Of a DNA stretch of 64,000 bases, positions 23,709-32,051 are shown piece by piece. Location of the stretch: assembly GCF_018966525.1 (NCBI RefSeq), contig NZ_CP076607.1:2294001-2358000 (forward strand). The letters are read 5' to 3'. Each line of letters opens with the position of its first letter. Within the stretch, counting starts at the first letter, position 1. The position numbers and the translations under genes were made by a program. The DNA is from Paenibacillus sophorae (GTDB lineage Bacteria > Bacillota > Bacilli > Paenibacillales > Paenibacillaceae). A model generated the notes under the pieces. It was given only the letters and a program-made list of their open reading frames with translations. It was not told the DNA's origin and searched no databases.

Positions 23709-23897
23709 GTGTCTAAACTGGAAAATTTGATAAAATATGTAAATGCTCTTAGGGTTGCTGTCTTATGCGTGCGGCGTGCAGATGCACTTTCCAAATTGCG
23801 GAATATAAAGCTTAAGGATGATTGTTATTCTGTAGCAGAAGTTGCCGAACGTTTCAACGTAACGAAACAGGCGGTTTATAAATGGATTCAGGAATGA
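23709..23897 (+). CDS. Small helix-turn-helix protein
   Basis: A 62-codon frame starting at GTG ends in CYSVAEVAERFNVTKQAVYKWIQE, a clear helix-turn-helix of the excisionase/transposon-regulator type. It begins two bases after the previous stop. It may be the remaining DNA-binding part of a longer protein or a small regulator. The N-terminal 35 residues show no motif. Confidence 0.5.
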   Translation: MSKLENLIKYVNALRVAVLCVRRADALSKLRNIKLKDDCYSVAEVAERFNVTKQAVYKWIQE

Positions 23898-23989
23898 GTA
23901 ATACGAAGAGATCCAATATTTAAAATAGTGTGTTTTGTTTCTAAATAATGCTGGGTTTTCAATAAGATTTGAGTTTGGTTAACTGAAAA

Positions 23990-24520
23990 ATGACATCATA
24001 TCGTGTTCACAACCTCAAAAAATTCGATAACACCGGCGAAGACATGGAGGATTTAATCTCCATCGGGACAATCGGGCTCATCAAGGCCATTGAAAGTTAC
24101 CGTCCCAATAAAGGAACCAAACTGGCTACGTTTGCAGCCCGCTGCATCGAGAACGAGATTCTGATGCATCTGCGCTCGCTCAAAAAAACCCGCAAAGATG
24201 TATCCCTGCACGACCCAATCGGGACGGACAAAGAAGGTAACGAGATCACGCTCATCGATATCCTGGGCTCGGATACGGACGATGTCATCAAGGAAGTGGA
24301 CCTGAAGATCGAGAAGAGCAAGATCTACCGCAACCTCGACATCCTGGACGACCGGGAAAAAGAGGTGGTGGTCGGCCGTTTCGGGCTCGATACGGGGGGC
24401 GAGGAGCGGACGCAGCGGGAGATAGCGAAGGAGCTGGGGATTAGCCGCAGCTATGTATCGCGGATAGAGAAGCGGGCGCTGATGAAGCTGTATCATGAGT
24501 TTTATAAGGCGAAACGTTAG
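23990..24520 (+). pseudogene. 5'-truncated sigK copy
   Basis: This open frame of 176 residues is SigK from KKFDNTGED to the end, including complete regions 2.2-2.4 and 4. It lacks the pro-sequence and the first 66 residues, replaced by MTSYRVHNL. There is no good ribosome binding site before the ATG. If translated it would be a sigma-like protein not needing proteolytic activation, but loss of the front of region 2 probably makes it inactive. The 48 bases around 24258-24305 are identical to the full gene, and 24181-24238 match the copy at 22 kb. Confidence 0.75.
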
Positions 24521-24530
24521 AGAACGGAAG

Positions 24531-24562
24531 GAGATCTGCCCAGTAGGCAGGTCTCTTTTTTA
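24531..24562 (+). terminator. Terminator after the truncated sigK
   Basis: The stem GAGATCTGCC / GGCAGGTCTC with a short loop is followed by TTTTTT. Confidence 0.65.
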
Positions 24563-24662
24563 TAAGGATGTTGCTAAACTGGGTGGACGAGTATGGCAGT
24601 GCCACAAGCTTTAATGATTATTCATAATAAACCGCATGGTAAGGAAACCCCAGCTTCTCTAA

Positions 24663-24694
24663 GTTGTGGTGACTCCATTTTACACGAATCTTTT
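24663..24694. mobile_element. Short IS30 end fragment
   Basis: GTTGTGGTGACTCCATTTT followed by ACACGAATC matches the non-coding end of the IS30 copies at about 18893 and 28683. It is only about 30 bases, the scar of a lost element. Confidence 0.5.
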
Positions 24695-24730
24695 ATATAA
24701 ATATATCAGCGGATGAAGCTGTCCAACTGC

Positions 24731-24812
24731 ACAAGCTATTAGCTCACTTGTTCATAGAATATAGTATCTCACAATGAAGGAGTGAAAGACTAATGGCAGA
24801 GATTCTGGATTA
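24731..24812 (+). repeat. Direct repeat, left copy (leader with ribosome binding site and ATG)
   Basis: These 82 bases recur at 26081-26162 with about two differences. The unit includes CATAGAATA (24753-24761), which fits the sporulation -10 pattern CATANNNTA, then a GAAGGAGTG ribosome binding site and an ATG with the codons MAEILD. The repeats flank the epimerase gene and the group II intron remnant. Confidence 0.75.
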
Positions 24813-24867
24813 TGCTTCGAACGTGCCAACACCAATCGGTGACAATATGGATGCGTTAATGGAGTGA
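24793..24867 (+). pseudogene. N-terminal stub of a lost gene
   Basis: An ATG with an excellent ribosome binding site encodes 24 residues (MAEILDYASNVPTPIGD...) and stops. The second repeat copy at 26143 stops after six codons. The stub is probably the 5' end of a gene replaced by the epimerase insertion. The original product is not recognised. Confidence 0.4.
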
Positions 24868-24902
24868 CAAATTTATTCGTACATGTTGAGGGGGTGAATG
24901 AA

Positions 24903-25829
24903 ATGCATAAAGTAATAATCACAGGAGCAAATGGATTTATTGGTAGTTCATTAACGAATTTTCTTGCGAAAAAAGGAGTAACAATATTTGCTGTAGTAAG
25001 AAACAAATTCTCTAATGTTGATACAATACTGAAACATGAAAACATTAATATAATCTATTGTGATCTTAATCATGCGGAGCAGTTAGAATATTTAATAGAA
25101 GATAGAGATATTGATGTGTTTTATCATCTTGCTTGGACTGGTGCGTCTGGACCAGGAAGGGCAGACTATAAGGTTCAAATGGAGAATGTATCCAATTCCT
25201 TGGAGTGTGCTAAGCAATCAAAGCTTATGGGATGTAAAAGATTCATTGCAATAGGTACAATTGGAGAGTTCATGGCAGAGCTAGCAATAAAAAATAATAT
25301 AATTTCAGAGATTTTCACTTATGCTATTAGTAAGAACTTTTGTCACTCATTGTTAGACATATATTGTTATAACCATAACATTCCCTACACGTGGTGCACT
25401 TTACCTGGTGTATATGGGATTGGGGATAGAACATCAAATATTATTAATTATACAATCAAAAAATTATTACTTAAAGAATTGCCCGAATATACTAAAGCAG
25501 AGCAATTATTTGATTTCGTTTATATTGATGACTGTATCAAGTGTTTGTTTGAAATTGGATTAAAGAATGATTTTAAAAAATACTATTTTGTTGGAGGCCC
25601 TTCTCCGCAACCTTTGAATAAATTTATTGAAACGGCTAAAAATGTAGTTTCTCCTGACTCACAATTAGGGTTCGGAATAAGAAATGAAGATGGAATTGTG
25701 TACAAGAAAGAATGGTTTACAATGGATGAAACTATAAAACATTTGGGTTTTAAACATGAATTCTCTTTTGAAGAAGGTATAAAATTAACTACCGAATGGA
25801 TCAAATCAACGGGCATATATAATAGTTAG
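24903..25829 (+). CDS. NAD-dependent epimerase/dehydratase (extended SDR)
   Basis: This protein of 308 residues begins with the NAD-binding TGANGFIGSSL (GxxGxxG). It has YHLAWTGASGPG in the place of the HLAA motif, and an active-site region around IAIGTIGEF with TYAISKNF supplying the Tyr-x-x-x-Lys. It is strongly AT-rich, unlike the flanking glycosyltransferases, which indicates recent acquisition. It probably makes a nucleotide sugar. A GAGGGGGTG site precedes the ATG at 24903. The exact sugar cannot be predicted. Confidence 0.8.
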   Translation: MHKVIITGANGFIGSSLTNFLAKKGVTIFAVVRNKFSNVDTILKHENINIIYCDLNHAEQLEYLIEDRDIDVFYHLAWTGASGPGRADYKVQMENVSNSLECAKQSKLMGCKRFIAIGTIGEFMAELAIKNNIISEIFTYAISKNFCHSLLDIYCYNHNIPYTWCTLPGVYGIGDRTSNIINYTIKKLLLKELPEYTKAEQLFDFVYIDDCIKCLFEIGLKNDFKKYYFVGGPSPQPLNKFIETAKNVVSPDSQLGFGIRNEDGIVYKKEWFTMDETIKHLGFKHEFSFEEGIKLTTEWIKSTGIYNS

Positions 25830-26035
25830 GTCTTCCGTACTTTCGACAATGTCAACCTCTCCGATCTACCTCTTTTCCGAGGCTCCATCACTTTCAGGCC
25901 TACTACCCTGGCTGTCTACGCTTAACGTCTGAAATTTCCTCCAGCCGTCCAAGACCCGTTATAAGCGGCTTGGCTTTAGCCTTTCCAAGCAGGATTCCCA
26001 CCTGTTAAACTTCACAACCTGGGCTTGGTCGCACC
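25830..26035 (-). mobile_element. Probable 5' remnant of a group II intron
   Basis: Read on the reverse strand from 26035 the sequence begins GTGCGAC. It continues with AACAGGTGGGAATCCTG, an arrangement seen at the 5' end (domain I) of bacterial group II introns. It then runs about 200 bases through GTAGTAGGCCTGAAAGTG- and GGTTGACAT-like pieces before stopping at the epimerase stop codon. No intron-encoded reverse transcriptase is present. The assignment rests on recall of intron sequences, not a model search. Confidence 0.45.
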
Positions 26036-26080
26036 GAGAGTTGAGTATATAAATATCAGAAGATGAATTTGTTCATCTGC

Positions 26081-26162
26081 ACAAGCCATTAGCTCACTTG
26101 TTCATAGAATATAGTATCTCACAATGAAGGAGTGAAAGACTAATGGCTGAGATTCTGGATTA
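26081..26162 (+). repeat. Direct repeat, right copy
   Basis: This is the second copy of the 82-base leader unit of 24731-24812. The ATG at 26143 is followed by a stop after six codons. The unit keeps CATAGAATA at 26103-26111, which may serve as a sporulation-type -10 for the glycosyltransferase genes downstream. Confidence 0.75.
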
Positions 26163-26216
26163 GGTGCGGGTGAATGCTATATCAATCGGATCCCAGAACA
26201 AGGAGGCTCGTCTAAT

Positions 26217-27206
26217 ATGATTATCGGAACGGCAGTGAGCGCTTCGGGATTGCCACAAGCCAGGCTGATGGCGACTTCGGTCAAGCGGGTAATGCCTGAA
26301 ACAACGGTCGTCGTCTGCCTGGTAGAGCAATTTCCGGTAGAACCGCTGCCGGATATCGACTGGATTTTTACGGCCAGAGATATCTCGGCTTATATAGGAT
26401 TCCACGACTTTGACGGTTATCTATTTAAGTTTGGCTCCCTCCAATGCGCCACGGCGATGAAGGCTCAGTTGACCGCTTATCTGCTCAAAGCCTTCCCGGA
26501 GGAGGAGCAGATTGTTTATCTCGATCCGGAGATGTATGTATTCAAGCCGTTCAATGAAATATGGGCAATGCTTACCTATTATGATGTGGTGCTGACTCCT
26601 CACCATCTAGAGCCGTCCGCTCCTTGGGATTGTTCCCGCGAAATCGGGACGCTGCAGGACGGGACGTATAACAGCGCACTGGTAGGCGTTAGAAACAGCG
26701 ACGGGGGCCGTCATTTTGCGGACTGGTGGGTGAAGATGACTTCAGGTGATTTTTACGGACAGCCGAAAGGGCTGTATATCGACCAGCCATATCTGAACTT
26801 CGTTCCCACTTTTTATCATACAGGCATTCTTCGTCATCCCGGCTACAACCTGGCATTCTGGAACCTACATGAACGCTGCAGAGAACTCTACTGGGTAGAA
26901 GATCAGTATTATTTGACCGACTGGACTCCGCTTCACTGCGTGAACTTCAACAATACGGCCGGGCTGCTGGACAGCTGTATGAACGCCTTCATTCCGGACA
27001 ACTGGGTTTATGCACAAATGTGGAAGAACTACAAGCAGGATCTGGAACCATTGCTTCCCTGGCATTCACCTTTCTCCTGGAGTTATGACTTCTTCTACAG
27101 CGGGGAGAAAATATCGGATGAGACCCGATTACGCTACCGGGAGGCCAAAATATACCGTTCAATGGAAGTTAATCCCTTCACACTTTCTAATGAAAGTAAA
27201 TTTTGA
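26217..27206 (+). CDS. Glycosyltransferase-like protein (GT-A fold, DxD-type motif)
   Basis: This protein of 329 residues begins directly with a strand-like segment (MIIGTAVSASGLPQARLMATSV). It carries IVYLDPEMYVFKPF, which resembles the metal/nucleotide-sugar site of GT8-like transferases, and conserved aromatic blocks HPGYNLAFWNLHER and SWSYDFFYSG. A paralogue follows immediately. Similar proteins occur in Paenibacillus glycosylation clusters. AAGGAGG precedes the ATG. The acceptor is unknown; spore-surface glycan is suggested by the neighbours. Confidence 0.7.
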   Translation: MIIGTAVSASGLPQARLMATSVKRVMPETTVVVCLVEQFPVEPLPDIDWIFTARDISAYIGFHDFDGYLFKFGSLQCATAMKAQLTAYLLKAFPEEEQIVYLDPEMYVFKPFNEIWAMLTYYDVVLTPHHLEPSAPWDCSREIGTLQDGTYNSALVGVRNSDGGRHFADWWVKMTSGDFYGQPKGLYIDQPYLNFVPTFYHTGILRHPGYNLAFWNLHERCRELYWVEDQYYLTDWTPLHCVNFNNTAGLLDSCMNAFIPDNWVYAQMWKNYKQDLEPLLPWHSPFSWSYDFFYSGEKISDETRLRYREAKIYRSMEVNPFTLSNESKF

Positions 27207-27232
27207 TTACCGAATGAAGAGGAGGACCCGCC

Positions 27233-28150
27233 ATGATCATCTGCTCGGTGACCTGTGCAGACAATCTGCATGAGGCTAAAGTGATGGCAAGAATGGCAAA
27301 AGTTCAAATGCCATATGCCCGGGTTGTCATATGTCTTGTGGAGAGGTCGATGCATCCCGCAGCGCTTAACGTTCCATGGTTCGACGAAGTAATTCTGGCC
27401 AAGGATTTGGGGATCCCTGATTTTGAATACAATATTCTAAAATACAGCCTTTATGAGGCGGTAACCTCCATTAAACCGGCTCTTCTCCATTTTCTGTTTG
27501 ACCGGCATCCGGATGAACTCAACATCGTATTCATGGATACGGACGTCATCCCTTACGCTCCATTCGACGATCTGCTGTTTGCCCTGGAATATCATAATAT
27601 CCTGCTGTCCCCTCACCTGCTGGAGCCGTGCGAAGATCCGTGGAGCTATTTATGGGTGGGCGTCTTTAACACCGGCTTTTTGGCGCTTCGGCGATCGGAG
27701 GAGACCATGCATTTTCTGGAATGGTGGGAACAGCGGCTGTACAGCTACGGATATTACCAAGCACCCTATTATTGTGATCAGAAATGGATCGATCTCGCGC
27801 CAGCTTATTTTAACGTTACAGTATGGGATCACCCGGGGTACAATGTCGCCTACTGGAATCTGCACGAGTCCAGCCGGAAGATCATTTCGGCCGGGGAAGG
27901 GCGGTATTGGCTTGAAGACGGCCTTCCATTCGTCTGCTTTCACTATTCCGGATTAAACAGGGCTCTGCAGTACCATTTAGAGATATGCATTCCCGATCAT
28001 GCGAATACGCTGTATGAGCTGATCCGGCTCTTTCAGGAAGAACTGTGGGTTATGGGGAAAGAGGAGTTTTCCCAGCTCCCCTGGAGCTATGACTATCACA
28101 TAGACGGCACTCCTATCACAGCGGAAGAGAGAAATAGCTATCGCTGCTGA
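27233..28150 (+). CDS. Paralogous glycosyltransferase-like protein, C-terminus cut by IS30 remnant
   Basis: This protein of 305 residues is similar along its length to the preceding one (MIICSVTCADNLHEAKVMAR; FMDTDVIPYAPF as the DxD site; HPGYNVAYWNLHE; SWSYDYHIDG). The stop codon lies exactly where homology to an IS30 transposase begins, and the last 15 or so residues present in the paralogue are missing, so the insertion has trimmed the end. GAGGAGG precedes the ATG 27 bases after the upstream stop, so the two form one operon. Confidence 0.7.
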   Translation: MIICSVTCADNLHEAKVMARMAKVQMPYARVVICLVERSMHPAALNVPWFDEVILAKDLGIPDFEYNILKYSLYEAVTSIKPALLHFLFDRHPDELNIVFMDTDVIPYAPFDDLLFALEYHNILLSPHLLEPCEDPWSYLWVGVFNTGFLALRRSEETMHFLEWWEQRLYSYGYYQAPYYCDQKWIDLAPAYFNVTVWDHPGYNVAYWNLHESSRKIISAGEGRYWLEDGLPFVCFHYSGLNRALQYHLEICIPDHANTLYELIRLFQEELWVMGKEEFSQLPWSYDYHIDGTPITAEERNSYRC

Positions 28151-28767
28151 ATACGGATCGGCAATGTAGACCTGAATCTTATGAAAGGTCTCCAGGTTGC
28201 GGTAACAGGCAAATATCTACCGTGGCCAACGTCCTCTAGTTTCGGCAGGCTGGCGGCGCTTGCCTTTATGCCGTAGCACTTGTTCATTCCCGGCGGCTAA
28301 AAGACCCGCATACAGCCAGCGGTAGATCGTTTTGAAGCAGACGAAAGGCTCTCCGTTGCCCGCCTTTTCTCGGCAATCTGCTCGGGGGACCAAGTCCGAG
28401 ACAGTTGGGCCTCCAGTTCTCGGGCCAGTTCGGCCGTATACCGGCCTGCAGGCCGGCTCGCTTCGCGGCGAAGCCGGTAATCCGGGTGGGCATGCTTGAC
28501 TATTGTACTCGTCCGCCGTTCCTCCACGTTAGCGTTCTCTGGCTATTGTGGAGGGATGCCGCCCAGCTCTTTGGCAATGGCTCGGCTGGACCATCCTAGC
28601 CGGACTGGGAGTTCTAGTTGACTGCGTTTGGTTATGCTAAGATGAGTGTAACCCATTGTGAGATTCTCCTGTGTAATGGTTAGTTGTGATGACTCCATTT
28701 TACAAGAATCTTTCATGGGCCTTTCTTTTTTAGGTGTCGCACTTCATATTACAATCCGTCAAAGGAT
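28148..28767 (-). mobile_element. Degenerate IS30-family remnant
   Basis: The stretch 28148-28230 matches the transposase region at about 18106-18190 of the intact IS30. It then jumps by a deletion of roughly 260 bases to a segment matching 18440-18870, now broken by frameshifts (LEAQLSRTWSPEQIAEKRR still readable). The right terminal repeat (GTGTCGCACTTCATATTACAATCCGTCAA, shown here only by its ends, 28739-28767) is preserved. The left end is lost. It cannot transpose. Confidence 0.75.
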
Positions 28768-29136
28768 TAGCGAATCCATTTTACCCCAATTTGCCCCTTC
28801 CCTTAAATCAGTTGGTTAGAGCGGGCTGCTTCTTAACCGGTCTGTTAATGCTTGTTCTGATCCAGCATCTATACAAGTCATGATACCCTCCTCATAATAT
28901 AGCCATTTTTAAAACATACTTTTCCGATGTTAATTAATAATGATGGAATGTTACCTTGTATTCCTTCTTCTTGTCAACAGGCTTTTTGAATGCAGTTAAA
29001 GGCTCATTATCAGCTGCAAAATTTATTGACGTTGTCCTTTTATGTATGTTACTATCCGACTAATTAATCCAATTAAACATATTGGTATTATATTTTTTTG
29101 GACTGAATGGGTCTTGATTTAAAAAGGGGGTTCATC
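28768..29136. promoter_or_regulatory. AT-rich intergenic region with promoter of the MetQ operon
   Basis: TTGACG (29026-29031) and TACTAT (29050-29055), 18 bases apart, form a plausible sigma-A promoter before the URO-D remnant. The rest of this 370-base region shows no coding frame with a ribosome binding site. No S-box or T-box structure was recognised. Confidence 0.45.
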
Positions 29137-29590
29137 ATGGGAGGCTAGCACAAGAAAGAGAGGTTTGAAGCCCTGCTGTTGGGGGAACTGGCAGATCGCC
29201 CTGCTGTTAGTACGAAACAATTTGATTGGGATTGGGTCAAGATCAACCCGCGAGCCACGTATTATGCCGAGGTATGGGGGAAATACCTGCGATCTTCAGC
29301 CGCAGCGGTTCAACGATTACCGGATCGACGGCATCAATTGGGATACGACAGCGCCCGGCAATGTCGGCCTTGATGCCCCGCTCAAAGCAACGAAAGTAGG
29401 CAGCGTCGATCACGCCCTGTTTGCGGGAAACAACATTGGCCGTATCCGCGCACAAGCGAAAGAAGCGCTTAAGCTGATGGCGGACAAGCCGTTTATTTTG
29501 GCGCCAAACTGTGCGATTCCGGTGAGTGTAACCGATGAGGCGCTGCAGCAATTTCATGATTCTATTTTTGAAAAGGGGACAAAACAATGA
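29137..29590 (+). pseudogene. Uroporphyrinogen-decarboxylase-family (URO-D) gene, broken
   Basis: The ATG at 29137 is followed by a stop at codon 4. The same frame then reads HKKERFEALLLGELADRPAV and FDWDWVKINPRATYYAEVWG, the typical front of URO-D-like methyltransferase/decarboxylases. A shifted frame continues with GINWDTTAPGNVGLD and a C-terminal LAPNCAIPVSV block. About half of the usual 330-350 residues are missing, so there is a nonsense codon, a frameshift and an internal deletion. The C-terminal piece overlaps the MetQ start by four bases. Confidence 0.75.
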
Positions 29591-30411
29591 GAAAATTATT
29601 AACGGTAGTATTGGCAGGATTAATTTTGGTGCTGAGCGCTTGCGGAAAGCAAAGTTCGTCCGGCGAAGATAAAAAAGAGATTACCGTCGGTTTTGGCGTA
29701 GGTACTTACGAAGAGCAATTCCGCCAGGGCATTCTGCCGATTCTGGAGGAAAAAGGCTACAAGGTGAACATCAAAACGTTCTCGCAGAACATGCAGGTTA
29801 ACCCGGCTATGAAGGAAGGCTCTATTGACGCCAGCATTTTCCAAAGTACAGCTTATATGGAAGCTATTAATAAGGAACTGAGTGCGGAGATGACAAGACT
29901 CGCATTCGCACCCGGTGCGCCGCAAGGTCTGTACTCCGAAAAGCACAAGTCGCTGGATGAAGTAAAAGATGGTTCGATGGTAGCGGTCCCACAGGACCCG
30001 GTTAACCAGGAACGCGCGATTCGGATTTTGGAAGAACTCGGTTGGGTAAAAGTAAAAGCCGATGCGGGTACAACGGATTTCAACCTGAACAGCGTTGAGC
30101 CAGGCAGTGTTAATCTTAAAATTGAGGTGCTGGATCCGGCCCAAATTCTGGTGTCATTGAAAGACGTGGACTTTGGGGTTGTCAACGGAAACTACATTGC
30201 CAACGCCAACAGAAAAATTACGGAAGCGTTGAAGATCGAAAATACACCCGAACAGCATCGCATTATTGTTTCTATCAATAAAAAAGACGAAAACACCCAA
30301 TGGGCCAAGGACTTGAAAGCAGCTTACGAATCCAAGGAATTTGAGGATTATATTAATTCTCAAGATAAATATGACGGCTTCATTCTGCCGGAGGCCTGGA
30401 AAAACAACTAA
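29587..30411 (+). CDS. MetQ/NlpA family substrate-binding lipoprotein
   Basis: This protein of 274 residues has a lipoprotein signal ending LSAC (Cys19) and the NLPA domain: VGTYEEQFRQGILPILEEKGY, ASIFQSTAYMEAIN, VAVPQDPVNQERAIRIL, and VVNGNYIANA. The family binds methionine and related amino acids for the MetNI importer. No metN or metI gene is present here, so it must use an importer encoded elsewhere or have lost its partners together with the damaged URO-D gene. Confidence 0.85.
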   Translation: MRKLLTVVLAGLILVLSACGKQSSSGEDKKEITVGFGVGTYEEQFRQGILPILEEKGYKVNIKTFSQNMQVNPAMKEGSIDASIFQSTAYMEAINKELSAEMTRLAFAPGAPQGLYSEKHKSLDEVKDGSMVAVPQDPVNQERAIRILEELGWVKVKADAGTTDFNLNSVEPGSVNLKIEVLDPAQILVSLKDVDFGVVNGNYIANANRKITEALKIENTPEQHRIIVSINKKDENTQWAKDLKAAYESKEFEDYINSQDKYDGFILPEAWKNN

Positions 30412-30423
30412 GGAGTGGTTGAA

Positions 30424-31236
30424 ATGGCGGGGCAGCGCATTCATTTCATCGGCGGCGGTCAAATGGCCGAAGCGATCATCCGTGCGATTATCAGCAATCA
30501 GACTACAGCTGCCGAGCATATCAGCGTGGCCGACATCAATGAGGAACGCATCCGGTTATTAAGCGGGAAGTACGGTATTCAAGCTGAAACCCGGCAGGAG
30601 GCTGCACTGGCGGAAGCCGATCTTATTATTATTGCCGTTAGGCCTCAGGATAATCTGGCCGAAGTCGGACGGATCATTCATGAGCATGCAGCGCAGAACA
30701 GTGCAGTCATATCGATAGTAGCCGGCGTGACGATTGAGAAGCTGGCCGGTTATATCGGCGGCGACCGCCCTATTGTTCGCGTGATTCCGAACACATTAAC
30801 CGATACGGGGCTGGGATACAGCGGAGCAGCCCTAAATGCCCATGCAGCCAAAGAAGAGGTGGACGATTTCTTGAACGGGTTCGGAAAAGTGCAGTATCTG
30901 GACGAATCGCTTATTGATATTTTCACTGGTTACGGGGTGGCCGGACCGAACTATGTTTACTATTTTATTGAATCCTTGGCCGACGCGGGCGTGCTTGCAG
31001 GTCTCCCACGGGAACAGGCATGGCAGGTTGCTCTTGAAAATGTCGAAGGCGGCGTGGCAATGCTGCGTCATACGAAGCTTCATCCCAGACAACTGCTCGA
31101 CATAAACAACTCACCGGGTGGCGTTGGGATTAACGGGCTGTATGAACTGAACAACAGCGACTTTGCGGCCGGTCTGCAGCGAAGCGTGTTAGCCGCAGTC
31201 AAGCGGACAACGGAGCTTGGAAAGGATCACTCATGA
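30424..31236 (+). CDS. proC: Pyrroline-5-carboxylate reductase family protein
   Basis: This protein of 270 residues has an N-terminal NAD(P) site IHFIGGGQMAEAIIRAI and the ProC C-terminal helical domain (TGYGVAGPNYVYYFIESLADAGV; then the SPGGVGINGLYELNNSDF block in place of the usual SPGGTT). It would reduce pyrroline-5-carboxylate or a related cyclic imine with NAD(P)H. AGGAGTGG stands five bases before the ATG at 30424. It sits in an operon with MetQ and a broken VOC gene, so a special imine substrate rather than proline synthesis is possible. Confidence 0.85.
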   Translation: MAGQRIHFIGGGQMAEAIIRAIISNQTTAAEHISVADINEERIRLLSGKYGIQAETRQEAALAEADLIIIAVRPQDNLAEVGRIIHEHAAQNSAVISIVAGVTIEKLAGYIGGDRPIVRVIPNTLTDTGLGYSGAALNAHAAKEEVDDFLNGFGKVQYLDESLIDIFTGYGVAGPNYVYYFIESLADAGVLAGLPREQAWQVALENVEGGVAMLRHTKLHPRQLLDINNSPGGVGINGLYELNNSDFAAGLQRSVLAAVKRTTELGKDHS

Positions 31237-31912
31237 CAACGATTCACTGGGATCATACGGTTCATTATGTCAACGATCTGGACAAGGCGATAAAGACGTT
31301 TCAGGAGAGCGGACTGGATGCATTCCATGGCGGTTCGCACAAACTTTGGGGCACGTTCATGATGCGCTCCAGACCCTCCCGGGACAAGAAATCTTTAGCC
31401 GTGTCGCTCTCCGGACCAATGACATCGAGAAGACCGCAGACTGGTTAACATCGCAGGGTCTGACGCTATCGCCGATTCTGGACGGACAACGGCTGAATAC
31501 GCAGGGGCAATGGATTGAGTGGAGAATGATGACGATTGAAGGAGACTTTCAAGGCCTCGTATACCCATTCATTATACAATGGAAGGGAACCGATGCGGAG
31601 CGGTTGGAAAGTCTCACCAAATCCGGGGTGATTAAACCGCATCCGGCAGGCGGAGCCCGGATCAAGAATGCAGTCTTTTCCGTACCCGATCCGGCAGCGG
31701 CCGCCGCGCATTGGCAAACATTGTTCGGGCTGTCCGCAGCCGTATCCGAATCACCGGACAAGATTTCAATTGAGCTTGGTATTGGCGACAAGTCATTTGT
31801 TTTTAAACAAGGAGACGAACGGCGTTTGACGCAGCTTGGATTCATTTCGGATTCTCCCGAACTAAGAGGCAAAACTATAGTCATCGGCGAAGGGGAATAT
31901 GTTTTTAAATGA
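31233..31912 (+). pseudogene. VOC/glyoxalase-like gene with frameshift
   Basis: The ATG at 31233 overlaps the proC stop (ATGA) and encodes THWDHTVHYVNDLDKAI-like and HGGSHKLWGTF, the opening of a Glyoxalase_3-type protein. The frame then shifts near 31345-31400: the rest of the protein (LRTNDIEKTADWLTSQGL to VIGEGEYVFK) is read in another frame to 31912. Part of the region after LWGTF, where family members have a long conserved block, is gone. One small deletion would explain both. Confidence 0.7.
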
Positions 31913-31930
31913 TACCACCGTAACTCATAC

Positions 31931-31966
31931 AAAGAAGCAGCTTGTCCAATGACAGGCTGCTTCTTT
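31931..31966 (+). terminator. Terminator of the MetQ-ProC operon
   Basis: The stem AAAGAAGCAGC / GCTGCTTCTTT has a 14-base loop and the arm ends in T residues. Confidence 0.65.
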
Positions 31967-31988
31967 AATCGATTCCATAGAAAAACAC

Positions 31989-32017
31989 CCGTTCCCCGGT
32001 CAAGTTCCGGGAAACGG
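31989..32017 (-). terminator. Terminator of the reverse-strand glycosyltransferase operon
   Basis: The arms CCGTTCCCCGG and CCGGGAAACGG (one mismatch) are followed on the reverse strand by GTGTTTTT. Confidence 0.6.
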
Positions 32018-32051
32018 CCGTGAAGGGTAACGTTGCTTTTAGCTGTATATT

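Noticed and set aside
17117..24520. A skin-type element interrupting sigK
   Set aside because: The copy at 17117 is complete and no large serine recombinase is encoded between the sigK segments.
28768..29136. S-box or T-box riboswitch before the MetQ operon
   Set aside because: The promoter candidate lies only about 80 bases before the first start codon, and no conserved S-box or T-box core could be found.
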